NCBI GenBank assembly: GCA_030686995.1
Contig: CM060704.1
Span: forward strand, 169,576,218-169,640,217
DNA from: Artemisia argyi
Taxonomy: Eukaryota; Streptophyta; Magnoliopsida; Asterales; Asteraceae
Direction of reading: 5' to 3'
Length of the DNA: 64,000 nt
The notes under the pieces are model-generated. The model ran no database searches. It was not told the origin of the DNA and saw nothing but the letters and a program-made list of their open reading frames with translations. Positions 12,101-21,636 of this stretch are shown here, one piece after another. Every line of letters starts with the position of its first letter. Positions within the stretch are counted from its first letter, which is position 1. The translations under genes were made by a program, and so were the position numbers.

Positions 12101-12577
12101 TTGTTAAGTTCTTAAAAAGTCTTTTTGCCTGATTTGGTGCACCTCGAGCCTTCACAAGTGATCGTGGGACCCATTTTTGCAATGACCAATTTTCAAAAGT
12201 AATGCTTAAATATGGTGTCACACATCATCTTTCCACGGCTTATCATCCACAAACTAGTGGTCAAGTGGAGGTGTCCAATCGTGGCCTGAAAAGGATATTA
12301 GAAAGGACAGTAGGAGAGCACCGTGCCTCATGGGCCGATAAACTAGATGATGCTTTATGGGCTTTTTCGGACCACTTACAAAACTCCCATTGGGTGTACT
12401 CCATATAAGCTGGTTTATGGGAAGGCTTGTCATTTGCCCCTAGAACTCGAGCACAAGGCCTACTGGGCCTTAAAACATGCTAATTTTGACTTAAAAACCG
12501 CGGGTGATCACAGAAAAGTTCAATTGAATGAGTTAGTCAAACTCCGTGATCAAGCTTACGAGAATTCTTTGATTTAT
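9122..12577 (+). pseudogene. pol: pol: protease, reverse transcriptase, RNase H, integrase (broken)
   Basis: Protease lies at about 9180-9560 with active-site motif ADLGASINLMP and flap/ILGRGFL motif. Reverse transcriptase runs about 10180-10760, with WVSPVHCVPKKGG, GWRVCIDYRKLN, MPFGLCNAPGTFQ and the catalytic FMDDF near 10693-10707. RNase H is at about 11100-11460 ([40 protein letters not shown]). Integrase starts with an HHCC zinc domain (H...HHG...CDSCQ), then the D,D,E core: [28 protein letters not shown]. Lesions: TAA 10661-10663, TAA 10712-10714, a frameshift near 11315, TGA 12130-12132, a frameshift near 12366, and the nested element after 12577. Domain order is that of Ty3/gypsy. Catalytic residues are present, but the reading frame is not, so the copy should be inactive. 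Confidence 0.9.
12573..12577 (+). repeat. Target-site duplication TTTAT (left) of nested element
   Basis: TTTAT precedes the nested LTR and recurs exactly at 19241-19245. It lies inside the integrase C-terminal coding region of the host element. Confidence 0.92.
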
Positions 12578-13985
12578 TGATGCGTAGGGATTGCACCAGG
12601 CTTTACCTCTCAAGGGATCTTGAGAAGCTTACAACCCCCACCAGGCAGTGTACCTGATCGATGTAGTATAGTATAGTGACAAGTACCGGGGGATTGATCG
12701 TTCAGCTAGGAATAGTGTCGCTAGGATTGGAAAACCTAAAGATTAAGTCTAGAGATGAGGGATGATTCTTTTTGTATTTTTATATTTTTTAGAAAGCAAG
12801 TAAATATCTCGGGTTTGAAGGATTTGGGCGGAATTAGTTGCTAGTCAACTAACCCAATACTAAGATGCAATCAAAATAAAATACTAAAATGAAAATAAAA
12901 CTATATTAAACTAAGGTTGTGAGCAATAAGTGGGAGAAATGTGTTTACTTAGATTTCACTACTCCCTAGATATCTTTTACACGTTAATTATTTGTTATAG
13001 TTGCGTGGATGACGGATTGTATTCCTTAATACCATTCATGGGGTGGCGTACTTAACTCCCCAATCCTATGAATGCCTACTTCACTCCTATGTCGAGCCGG
13101 CTAAGAAGCTCCTAACATGGGATCATTAGAATTTACTCATGCATTAAATACATCCAATAAAACCTAGTACACATCGGTTCATGTTTCCTAAGACGTTCAA
13201 GCATGTTACCAATTGGAAATCTGCCAGTTTTTTTAAGCCTAACATTGAAATCATTCATCCAATACAACCATAAACAAGTAATCAACACATAATTAACATC
13301 TAGGTTTCATTAGATCTAAGCAAACACAAGATAGATCTAGCCGAACATGGTGGAATCAAGACAAGCACAAGATATAGACAACCAACACATAGACATATTG
13401 ATTGAATTAAAAGAATACTTATCTCAATAGCACATGTAAGGGTTCAAGGGCTGAAAACCCTTGAAAAAACTATAAAATACGTATATGGTTCGGCCTTAGG
13501 GTTTCTCCAAACTTGTTCCTCTAATGAATGAAAATTAGAAAACTATATATATATTTTAGAGGCTGGCGGCGCCAAGAACAAAGGTGTGACGCCGTCATCT
13601 CGCCGCCAAATAATTCCTCGGACTGCCTTGATCTACATTTGACGCCGTCATGTACTCCTCTTTTGCAGGCCGTCACACAATTAACTCTTGACTCTCTACT
13701 TGTGACGCCTTCAGGTTTGTATTGGGTCGTCATGGATTTTACTCTTGACGCCGTCAAGAATGTCCTCTTGACGCCGTCAAACACTGTTCCCAGCATGGAA
13801 AATTAAGTCTTTGGCGTTTTCTTCACTTTTGTGCTCCAAAAACGTCCGAATTGCTTCCTTTTCCAGATTTTACTCCCAAAGTACCTAAAATCACAAAAGG
13901 AACGATTTAGGGCAATATTTGATCAAATAAATTCAATTCCGGGCTTAAATGACCCCCTAAAAGTGGTTCATTTTTCGCCTCATCA
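12578..13985 (-). repeat. 3' LTR of the nested element (left copy)
   Basis: 1408 bp, reading TGATGCG...CCTCATCA on the plus strand. It contains a cluster of TGACGCCGTCA near-palindromes at 13587, 13640, 13746 and 13769. The 90-codon ORFs here on both strands are by-products of that repeat. Confidence 0.92.
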
Positions 13986-14000
13986 TATACCCTTACACTT
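13986..14000 (-). other. Polypurine tract of nested element
   Basis: Minus-strand AAGTGTAAGGGT lies directly upstream of the 3' LTR. It is the expected position for plus-strand priming; close copies occur at 14665, 15568 and 16211. Confidence 0.55.
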
Positions 14001-16441
14001 GAGATTTGCTTGTCCTCAAGCAATTGCGCTTTTATTCTAATCAAAATACAAGTTAGGGGTCATTTAACACTAATATAAAAGTAATTACAACAAATAATCG
14101 TTCCACTAAAGACCAAAGACAAGCACGGAGGTTGTATACTAGCACCTCACAAATAGTGTTTAGATACTCCCATCTCTCGGGTGTAATAAAGTGTAAATTA
14201 CAATATGGAAACGGAAGATATCTCTCACTACCTGTCATAGCAAAATAGATTACCATAGGCTTGGGAAAGGATCAAACCTCCACCAAATGGCGTAAGCACC
14301 TAGGATAAACTATCAAAGAGGTCTTTTAAAGGGTTGTAACGTTAGGTGTAGGGATATGAAATACACGGTTTTGTTGGATATAGGCAGTCTTTACTGGTGG
14401 CGAGTTAACAATCTTGGTTAATTACATGTAGAATATAGCGTTGCTAAGCCAAGACTAGACTCGACTTAAGCTAATAAATGAAAAATAACAAAAACATAAA
14501 ATGAACATAGAATGAAAAGGGATGGTAGTCCGTATGTTTTTTCTCTTTTTCTATTTTTTTTTTCTATATTTTTTTTTCTTTTTCTTGATTTTTTCGATTT
14601 TTTTTTTGTTTGCGTACACTCTTACCCTACCATCCAAAATAATACATCATAGGGAATGAACATTCCCCTTACACTTGAATTTTTACATACTTTACAATAA
14701 ACTAATCTAATGACTCGAATTAAGAAAATCAAAACACTTGGAGTACTTTTAAGATTAACGTACATATGGGGGTAATAAATGATGTTCTTCCCCATTACTC
14801 CATAACATAAGTACTTTACCCATGAGTCCCAATCGTCCCAAAACAATATGTACAAGGATATGACTCGACTTAGCAACCATGTAATCAATTAGATAATTAA
14901 CTTAGGGTTTAACAAATAACAATAATGCACTAAAGATGAGCGCATACACGGAAGGCTAAGGCGATTTGGGTGTACATTTAAGTGGGGTGTAACAAATTCT
15001 TCCTTTAAGTAAAATGCTTAAAGTTAGAAACGAAAAGATAGGCTCGGAGGGGTGTACTAGGGGTTTCGTGTACTAAAAATGAGTACAACGCTAAGGGTGT
15101 GGGAGAAATTAGTTGACTTAACTAGCCAAGTAATATGACTTAAATGGTCAAGTAATTATAATACGGGTTTAACACAAGTGTGATCCTAATGCCTCTTATC
15201 ATGTAGTAAATCCTACTACACACTAACGGTCTCGGGATGCATCACTAACGCAAGTTCTAGAATCTAAATGCTACCGGTACACTCATAAGCACTAATAGTA
15301 AATGCTTTTCCTATCAAATCTAAAGGCGAACCTCACATATTTGGGTGGAAAATTTTTCTGAATGATACGGTTATGTGCTAGTCATACAATCTCCTATCCA
15401 TGAGACGCTTGCTATGGCTAAAGTTTCACTCCTAAATGTTGTAAAAAAATTTAAATTTGGCGCTAAAATTGCACTAACAAGTATTTCTCATAGTTTTATT
15501 ACACATCTACCATCAAACAAACAAACTCAAGCGAAAGTGTATCTGTAAGGTATCATCATTTTACCCTCCCCTTACACTTAGGATGAACATTGTCCCCAAT
15601 GTTCAAGTAAAGAATGTAAAAGTGAAATAAGTAAAACAAATGAAATCAAATACTCCCCTGATTCGCTGGTATGGATAATAAGGTGGCCAGGTTAAATCTT
15701 CCTCCAAGAAAATGAACAATCAAAGCTTCCCTTCCAGAAATATAATCATCTTCTTGTCATACATAACCTGTAAATCCTGAGAAAACAGACAAGACAACCT
15801 CGCATAAAATCGGCGGCAATCTACATAAGTTACTAAATCCTAGAAAACAAAATAAGATATAATGCTTGTGGAATGAAGTTTACAGATTTCCTGGAGATTA
15901 TAAAACTTAATAATTCAACAAAAACTTTAAGACTCCCTTAAAAAAACAAAACCGGTAAAATTTCCAGATTTTTACCCGTGACGCCGTCAAGAGCAAACTC
16001 ATGACGCCGTCAGAAGTGACCTGCAGAAATTCTTATGTTAAGTTTCTGGAAAATTTCTGGAAAAACTTGGTTCTACTTCCTGAAAAATCCTGCAAAACTT
16101 CATTATGACTCGATACAAGCATTTGACTCTAACAAATACGAATATACATGTTCACTTAATATTGTGGAGAATCATGATCGGTTTGTTTCTTAAAAACATA
16201 TTTGGGGTTTCCCCTTACACTTATCTTTTGCAAAAATACCTTTGGGTGAAGTTAAGACTAGGCCAAACAACAAAGTAAAGTATTTCCACTATTTAGTTTA
16301 GAAGCATGATCTACCAACAATAAAAATAAAGCATGCATACGGAAGCAAATAACAAACAAACAAAATAAAAATCACACAAAATCATGGGTTGCCTCCCAAG
16401 AAGTGCTTGTTTTTGTTCGAGTCACGTGCCTGACTCTACCC
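14001..16441 (-). other. Non-coding internal region of nested element
   Basis: About 2.4 kb downstream of the gag-like ORF in the element's own orientation, where pol would be expected. No domain is recognisable in any frame. It holds T-runs near 14540-14610, two more TGACGCCGTCA motifs (15979, 16002), and the conserved inverted-repeat plus purine motif at 15567-15603. Confidence 0.7.
15567..15603 (-). other. Conserved retroelement motif: inverted repeat plus purine tract
   Basis: The minus strand reads ACATTGGGGACAATGT followed by AAGTGTAAGGGGAGGG. The same arrangement occurs in the host element at 19882-19919 (ACATTGAGGACAATGT then AGTCTGGGGGAGGG). I recognise this as recurring after pol in Athila/Tat-type elements. 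Confidence 0.6.
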
Positions 16442-17698
16442 TTATTTCATGGATAAAGGTGAGGTTTTCCCTAAACTTAGGATTAAGTGCGGGTGGAAGT
16501 AGCGATACACACCCTTAGGGTGGAAATATGTCATGTGAGGAAAGAATGGTGGATGAATTATATGCTCAAAGGGGTGTGCTCCTATCATCATAACCTTACT
16601 TAATTCATTCGGGTTAATGGGTGGATTAAGATTTTCTCCTAGAAAGGGATCATTTTCTATCAACTTCGAGAGACTCCTAGTTGGGAATCCATCTTGACCT
16701 AATAAACCTGGTTTAAACCCATAATTTTTCTTATGATCAATCATGAATGGGTGATGTAAGTATGTAAGGTCATGTTCCACTCCTATGTCAGCTTCCTCTC
16801 TACAAGGCTTAGAGTCCACCACCTTTATCCTAAGACTACCCGGATTATATGGTTTGATGGGTGGATCGGAACCTATATCAATTCCTAAATTTTCATCCAA
16901 GGATGGAAGATTAGGTAACGGTTTTGGTTGAGGCTCTGGTTCATCAAAACTAGGAACTTCCCCAGAAATAAAAGAAAGGTCATCACTATAAGTGTTAAAA
17001 CCTATATTCTCTAGTTGTGTTTGGTTCAAGGGTTCTACCTCCAACGGAATTACTAAAGTTTCTTCTACTTCTTCCGGGTAAGTCACGGGCGGTGTGTGTG
17101 CCTCAAATGATGGTAGGACTTGTGGGGTACTTAGTGGGTTTGGGTTTTCTACTATCTCTTCCATCACATCAATATCACCTATGTGTTCATCTTGCATTAT
17201 GGTAGTGCCTAACCATGACATGCAACTAGGTGGCTCAACTCTAATACTTTTATCCCCAAGAAAACTTTTCGATTGAGCCTTCCAAACTGAAAATAGGTCT
17301 ACACTTACATTTTTTGGGTCCCATGTTCCACTTCTGTATTGGGCGTGAATCTCAAAGTTTTCCCACGCGTCTTTAACATCATATTCCCAAAACTCCCCAT
17401 CTGTTACATAGTCAAGCCTCTTTTGGGTTTCGTAGTCGATACGAGTGTAAAATAATTGAAGTAGGGGCAATAAATCAAGACCATGGTGAAGGACTTTTTG
17501 TAGTAAGTATTTGAAACGAGTCCATGCAACGGGAAAAGATTCATCATGATGTTTTCGAAACATCAAGATGTCATTTTGAAGTGGAAAGGGTAGATTTTGT
17601 AGTGGATTTGGTCGATTGGATGAAAAACTTGGCGGATTCGCGTTCTCTATAGTGGTGAACGGAAGAGTCAATGGAAATGTTTTTACGAACAAAGACAC
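16442..17698 (-). CDS. gag: Gag-like protein of the nested element, 418 aa
   Basis: An intact ORF starts at ATG 17698, about 110 bp inside the primer site. Residues about 30-125 look like the plant Ty3/gypsy Gag (retrotrans_gag) fold: MFRKHHDESFPVAWTRFKYL corresponds to the DE-F-AWERFK motif, followed by LLPLLQLFYTRIDYETQKRL in place of the usual FYNGL. The remaining 290 residues are acidic and Pro/Ser-rich, without a CCHC zinc knuckle or protease motif, and end shortly before the untranslated region. It would presumably help package the element's RNA in particles supplied with enzymes by a partner element. Being open over 418 codons, where the host element's genes are broken, suggests recent selection or simply youth. 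Function is inferred from family resemblance. Confidence 0.75.
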   Translation of the reverse strand: MSLFVKTFPLTLPFTTIENANPPSFSSNRPNPLQNLPFPLQNDILMFRKHHDESFPVAWTRFKYLLQKVLHHGLDLLPLLQLFYTRIDYETQKRLDYVTDGEFWEYDVKDAWENFEIHAQYRSGTWDPKNVSVDLFSVWKAQSKSFLGDKSIRVEPPSCMSWLGTTIMQDEHIGDIDVMEEIVENPNPLSTPQVLPSFEAHTPPVTYPEEVEETLVIPLEVEPLNQTQLENIGFNTYSDDLSFISGEVPSFDEPEPQPKPLPNLPSLDENLGIDIGSDPPIKPYNPGSLRIKVVDSKPCREEADIGVEHDLTYLHHPFMIDHKKNYGFKPGLLGQDGFPTRSLSKLIENDPFLGENLNPPINPNELSKVMMIGAHPFEHIIHPPFFPHMTYFHPKGVYRYFHPHLILSLGKTSPLSMK

Positions 17699-17807
17699 AA
17701 AGAAAAGATAGACTAAAGAGAACCTAAAAATAAAAATAAAATCTTACTAGAAAGGAATCTACCAAGTAGACCTAATAAAAAGAGATTCTAACCTAGACAA
17801 TAACTAT

Positions 17808-17826
17808 TCTCCGGGTTGCGGCGCCA
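17808..17826 (-). other. Primer binding site of nested element (tRNA-Asp type)
   Basis: Minus-strand TGGCGCCGCAACCCGGAGA starts 6 bases from the LTR end at 17833. It shares the TGGCGCCG core with the host element's site. Confidence 0.8.
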
Positions 17827-17832
17827 AAAACT

Positions 17833-19240
17833 TGATGCGTAGGGATTGCACCAGGCTTTACCTCTCAAGGGATCTTGAGAAGCTTACAACCCCCACCAGG
17901 CAGTGTACCTGATCGATGTAGTATAGTATAGTGACAAGTACCGGGGGATTGATCGTTCAGCTAGGAATAGTGCCGCTAGGATTAGAAAACCTAAAGATTA
18001 AGTCTAGAGATGAGGGATGATTCTTTTTGTATTTTTATATTTTTTAGAAATCAAGTAAATATCTCGGGTTTGAAGGATTTGGGCGGAATTAGTTGCTAGT
18101 CAACTAACCCAATACTAAGATGCAATCAAAATAAAATACTAAAATGAAAATAAAACTATATTAAACTAAGGTTGTGAGCAATAAGTGGGAGAAATGTGTT
18201 TACTTAGATTTCACTACTCCCTAGATATCTTTTACACGTTAATTACTTGTTATAGTTGTGTGGATGACGGATTGTATTCCTTAATACCATTCATGGGGCG
18301 GCGTACTTAACTCCCCAATCCTATGAGTGCCTACTTCACTCCTATGTCGAGCCGGCTAAGAAGCTCCTAACATGGGTTCATTAGAATTTACTCATGCATT
18401 AAATACAACCAATAAAACCTAGTACACATCGGTTCATGTTTCCTAAGACGTTCAAGCATGTTACCAATTGGAGATCTGCCAGTTTTCTTAAGCCTAACAT
18501 TGAAATCATTCATCCAATACAACCATAAACAAGTAATCAACACATAATTAACAGCTAGGTTTCATTAGATCTAAGCAAACACAAGATAGATCTAGCCTAA
18601 CATGGTGGAATCAAGACAAGCACAAGATATAGACAACCAACACATAGACATATTGATTGAATTAAAAGAATACTTATCTCAATAGCACATGTAAGGGTTC
18701 AAGGGCTGAAAACCCTTGAAAAAGCTGTAAAATACGTATATGGTTCGGCCTTAGGGTTTCTCCAAACTTGTTCCTCTAATGAATGAAAATTAGAAAACTA
18801 TATATAGATTTTAGAGACTGACGGCGTCAAGAACAAAGGTGTGACGCCGTCATCTCGCCGCCAAATAATTCCTCGGACTGCCTTGATCTACATTTGACGC
18901 CGTCATGTAGTCCTCTTTTGCAGGCAGTCACACAATTAACTCTTGACTCTCTACTTGTGACGCCTTCTGGTTTGTACTGGGTCGTCATGGATTTTACTCT
19001 TGACGCCGTCAAGAATGTCCTCTTGACGCCGACAAACACTATTCCCAGCATGGAAAATTAAGTCTTTGACGTTTTCTTCACTTTTATGCTCCAAAAACGT
19101 CCGAATTGCTTCCTTTTCCAGATTTCACTCCCAAAGTACCTAAAATCATAAAAGGAACGATTTAGGGCAATATTTGATCAAATAAATTCAATTCCGGGCT
19201 TAAATGACCCCCTAAAAGTGGTTCATTTTTCGCCTCATCA
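17833..19240 (-). repeat. 5' LTR of the nested element (right copy)
   Basis: 1408 bp, the same length as the left copy with about 29 substitutions. It retains the TGACG-type inverted repeats, one of them (near 18822) as TGACGGCGTCA, which has decayed in the left copy. Confidence 0.92.
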
Positions 19241-19245
19241 TTTAT
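19241..19245 (+). repeat. Target-site duplication TTTAT (right)
   Basis: Exact copy of 12573-12577, directly after the nested LTR. Confidence 0.92.
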
Positions 19246-19540
19246 AAAGAGAAAACAAAAAGACTTCATGATGCCAAGATCAAAGACCGTGTTTTCAACG
19301 TTGCTGATCAAGTGCTTCTTTTTAACTCTCGTTTGAAGATTTTCTCGGGTAAGCTTAAAACCCGTTGGTCTGGACCATTCACAATAACCCAAGTATTCCC
19401 TTATGGTACCATTGAGTTAGCTCAACACGATGGTCCCAATTTTAAGGTGAAGGTCACTGTTTGAAACACTATTTTGGAGGGGACGTACCAACCATGGTAG
19501 TCCTGGATCTCCAAACTTTCCCCAAGGACGATTGAATTCG
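19241..19540 (+). pseudogene. pol: 3' end of pol (integrase C-terminal domain) after nested insertion
   Basis: The region starts with the TTTAT duplication and continues the integrase frame interrupted at 12577: VFNVADQVLLFNSRLKIF, then GKLKTRWSGPFTIT, the conserved integrase C-terminal box. A further frameshift near 19452 moves coding into a frame reading LKHYFGGDVP and FPKDD, the usual C terminus of Athila/Tat Pol. Target duplication and frame continuity show directly that the nested element landed inside this gene. Confidence 0.85.
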
Positions 19541-19881
19541 GGGATTGAGTCAAGCTGCGTGACTCAGAAATCAAAAACAAAGCGCTTCGTGGTTGGCAAC
19601 CCATGCTTATCTAATTTCATCTTTTTATTTTCTATTTTCTAACGAATAACGTGAGGAGGGGGTGCCTCTTCTACTCTTGTGTTCCGTGGTTGTTTGTGAT
19701 GTTTGTTTAGGATTGTCCGCGATTTATGATGACTCTCGTGCTCGTTATCTTCTCTCCACTCGAGTTTCATTCATCGGTGCTATTGGAAATCCTATATCCG
19801 TGAATCTTATCGACTAACGTTTTCTTTGGCATAATTAATAAACGGCCCTAGAATTTTGTTAGGATTGCCTTAACCTATAAA

Positions 19882-19919
19882 ACATTGAGGACAATGTTTA
19901 ATTCTAGTCTGGGGGAGGG
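19882..19919 (+). other. Conserved motif: ACATTG/CAATGT inverted repeat plus AGTCTGGGGGAGGG
   Basis: ACATTGAGGACAATGT followed by a purine tract nearly identical to the true polypurine tract at 21623. It matches the nested element's motif at 15567-15603. Confidence 0.6.
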
Positions 19920-20234
19920 TGAATCTTCGATTCGATTTTGACCTTGCATTTTTCACAAATGTCGTGCACTCTTGCAACTCCGTTTTTCCACCAAAAATAA
20001 AAAATTGAAAAAATTGAAAATTTCAAAAATTTTGAAGAAAAATAAATGAAAAAGTCATGAAAAAGCACAAAAAGATGTGAAAAAGTTGAAAAGTAGTGCA
20101 AAAATATAATAAAGTTTGAATAAATGTTTTGACACCTTGTTGACTTTCTTGCTGGCGAGAGTAGGAATAAATATTTTGACTTGACCGGGCGTGTTGAGCC
20201 CTAGTTTGTTCCCTTAACCAATGATAATCATATA

Positions 20235-20432
20235 AGCTTGTGCTAGTCTTGTACACCAGGAGCTATAAAATGCGAATTCTTTCTTAAGAATCTGCAAGTT
20301 CCCGTACTTGACTTTATACATGCGCAGCTTAAAAGCTTTAGCTAGTCTTTTACATCAGGAGCTAGAAAACGCGAATTCTTTTTCTAGAATTTGCAAGTTT
20401 CCGTATTTGACTTTATATATGCGTGGCTGATT
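20235..20432 (+). repeat. Two-copy tandem repeat, period about 99 bp
   Basis: gctagtctt...accaggagctataaaatgcgaattc repeats 99 bp later with about 10-15% differences. Untranslated part of the element. Confidence 0.65.
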
Positions 20433-21620
20433 ATCGGCTAAGTATTCGCTGGTTTCATTACTTGGAATCTTAAATTGCGAAGAGCGAGAAATGATAGAGT
20501 TTATTTAGAAGTTAGATGCTAAACGTGGAGTAGTGGTTCTCTTTAGAGCTCATGAGAGGTACTTGTGGCTTTTTACTCCCATAAAACACGTCACCGATAT
20601 ATAATAGATGTTCTAGGTTAATTAGTGGTATTTCGGTTTGAATAATATTTAGTTCTTTGTTTTCTTAAGAGAATTTTTGTTTTAAAAGTTGGGTACATAT
20701 AAAGGAACATCAAAAATAAGAGCAAAAAGTAAAAAAATCAAAAGTCAAAAGTTGATTATGTATGTGGTTTTGGAGCTATCCGATATGCTTCCATTGATGT
20801 TATGAGTAAAGTCAAGAAAGAAAGAAAAAAGTGAAAAGTATGAAAAATATGAGAAAAGTGAAAAAAAGTGAAAAATGAAAAAAGTGAAATTCGAAAGTTA
20901 TGATGAATAAGAGCTTGAATGTAAATAAGTTGTTGGCACGTGAGGTGCATGTGGATGATTCTAAATTGGACACATGAGGTACACGTGTAGTACTCCGCAA
21001 CTTATATTTATGATATTGTATGTACCAAAATTCCTTGATGTGGACCGAATTTCTATCGCAGTGGTTATTAAGAGAAAATGAATAACTACTTATCGTTTAA
21101 ACTTAGGTGTCACTATCGGACTAAAAAATAGTGAAACGAGAAAATATGAAGCAATTCATTTCTCAACAAAAATAAAATATTGAGATACAAAAACTTAGGA
21201 CATGGGAGTAAGGAGTTTCCACAAGTAACTATTATGAGTAGTGTTAGCATCTAATTTGTAGATAAGCTGTGATCTCGTTTGTACGCTTAGTTTGGGGACT
21301 CGTGAAAAATCAAGGATGACGATTTTTATCTGTATGGTCACTTCTTAAATAGAAGTGTTTCTACTTGTTGACCCTAAAAATTATTGCAAAATAATGAAAG
21401 TTCAACAAACCGTCACAAGAATGAAGTATGAAAAGTTCAAAAATAGAAGTAATAGTGGAATAAAGGAAAAATTTTGGAAAACGGAGCGTTTGCGGGAATA
21501 AATGATTTTATTACTTCTTTCGAACCTCCTTGCTACTTTACAAAGTTAGTAGGAAGAGTTATTAAATTATTTATCCCAAAAGCGTGAATTGATCACATTG
21601 CGTGACGACACGACAATACC

Positions 21621-21636
21621 TTAGTCTGGGGGATTT
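21621..21636 (+). other. Polypurine tract of the Athila-like element
   Basis: TTAGTCTGGGGGATTT directly precedes the 3' LTR start at 21637; plus-strand primer position. Confidence 0.75.

Larger units (their letters stand above)
12578..19240 (-). mobile_element. Nested gag-only LTR retrotransposon, Athila/Tat type
   Basis: 6663 bp with two 1408-bp LTRs (12578-13985 and 17833-19240), perfect duplication TTTAT, and a tRNA-Asp-type primer site on the minus strand beside the right-hand LTR. It is therefore transcribed leftward, opposite to its host. It has one long ORF (418 codons, gag-like) and no recognisable protease, reverse transcriptase or integrase, so it would depend on enzymes from another element. 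I counted about 29 substitutions and no indels between its LTRs, about 2.1%. Confidence 0.92.
19541..21636 (+). other. Region between pol and 3' LTR, no env-like ORF
   Basis: 2.1 kb with no long ORF. It contains the conserved motif at 19882-19919, A-rich 'gaaaaagt' stretches (19980-20110, 20810-20900) and a two-copy tandem repeat of about 99 bp (20235-20432, gctagtctt...gcgaattctt). Many Athila elements carry an env-like gene here; none is visible. Confidence 0.65.

Noticed and set aside
13521..13806. ORFs of 90 codons on both strands in the nested LTR (DGVK repeats)
   Set aside because: Translations of the TGACGCCGTCA repeats; not conserved as coding between the two LTRs.
19904..20256. Env-like gene downstream of pol
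   Set aside because: Only short Phe-rich antisense ORFs from A-rich DNA; no signal peptide or transmembrane layout on the sense strand.
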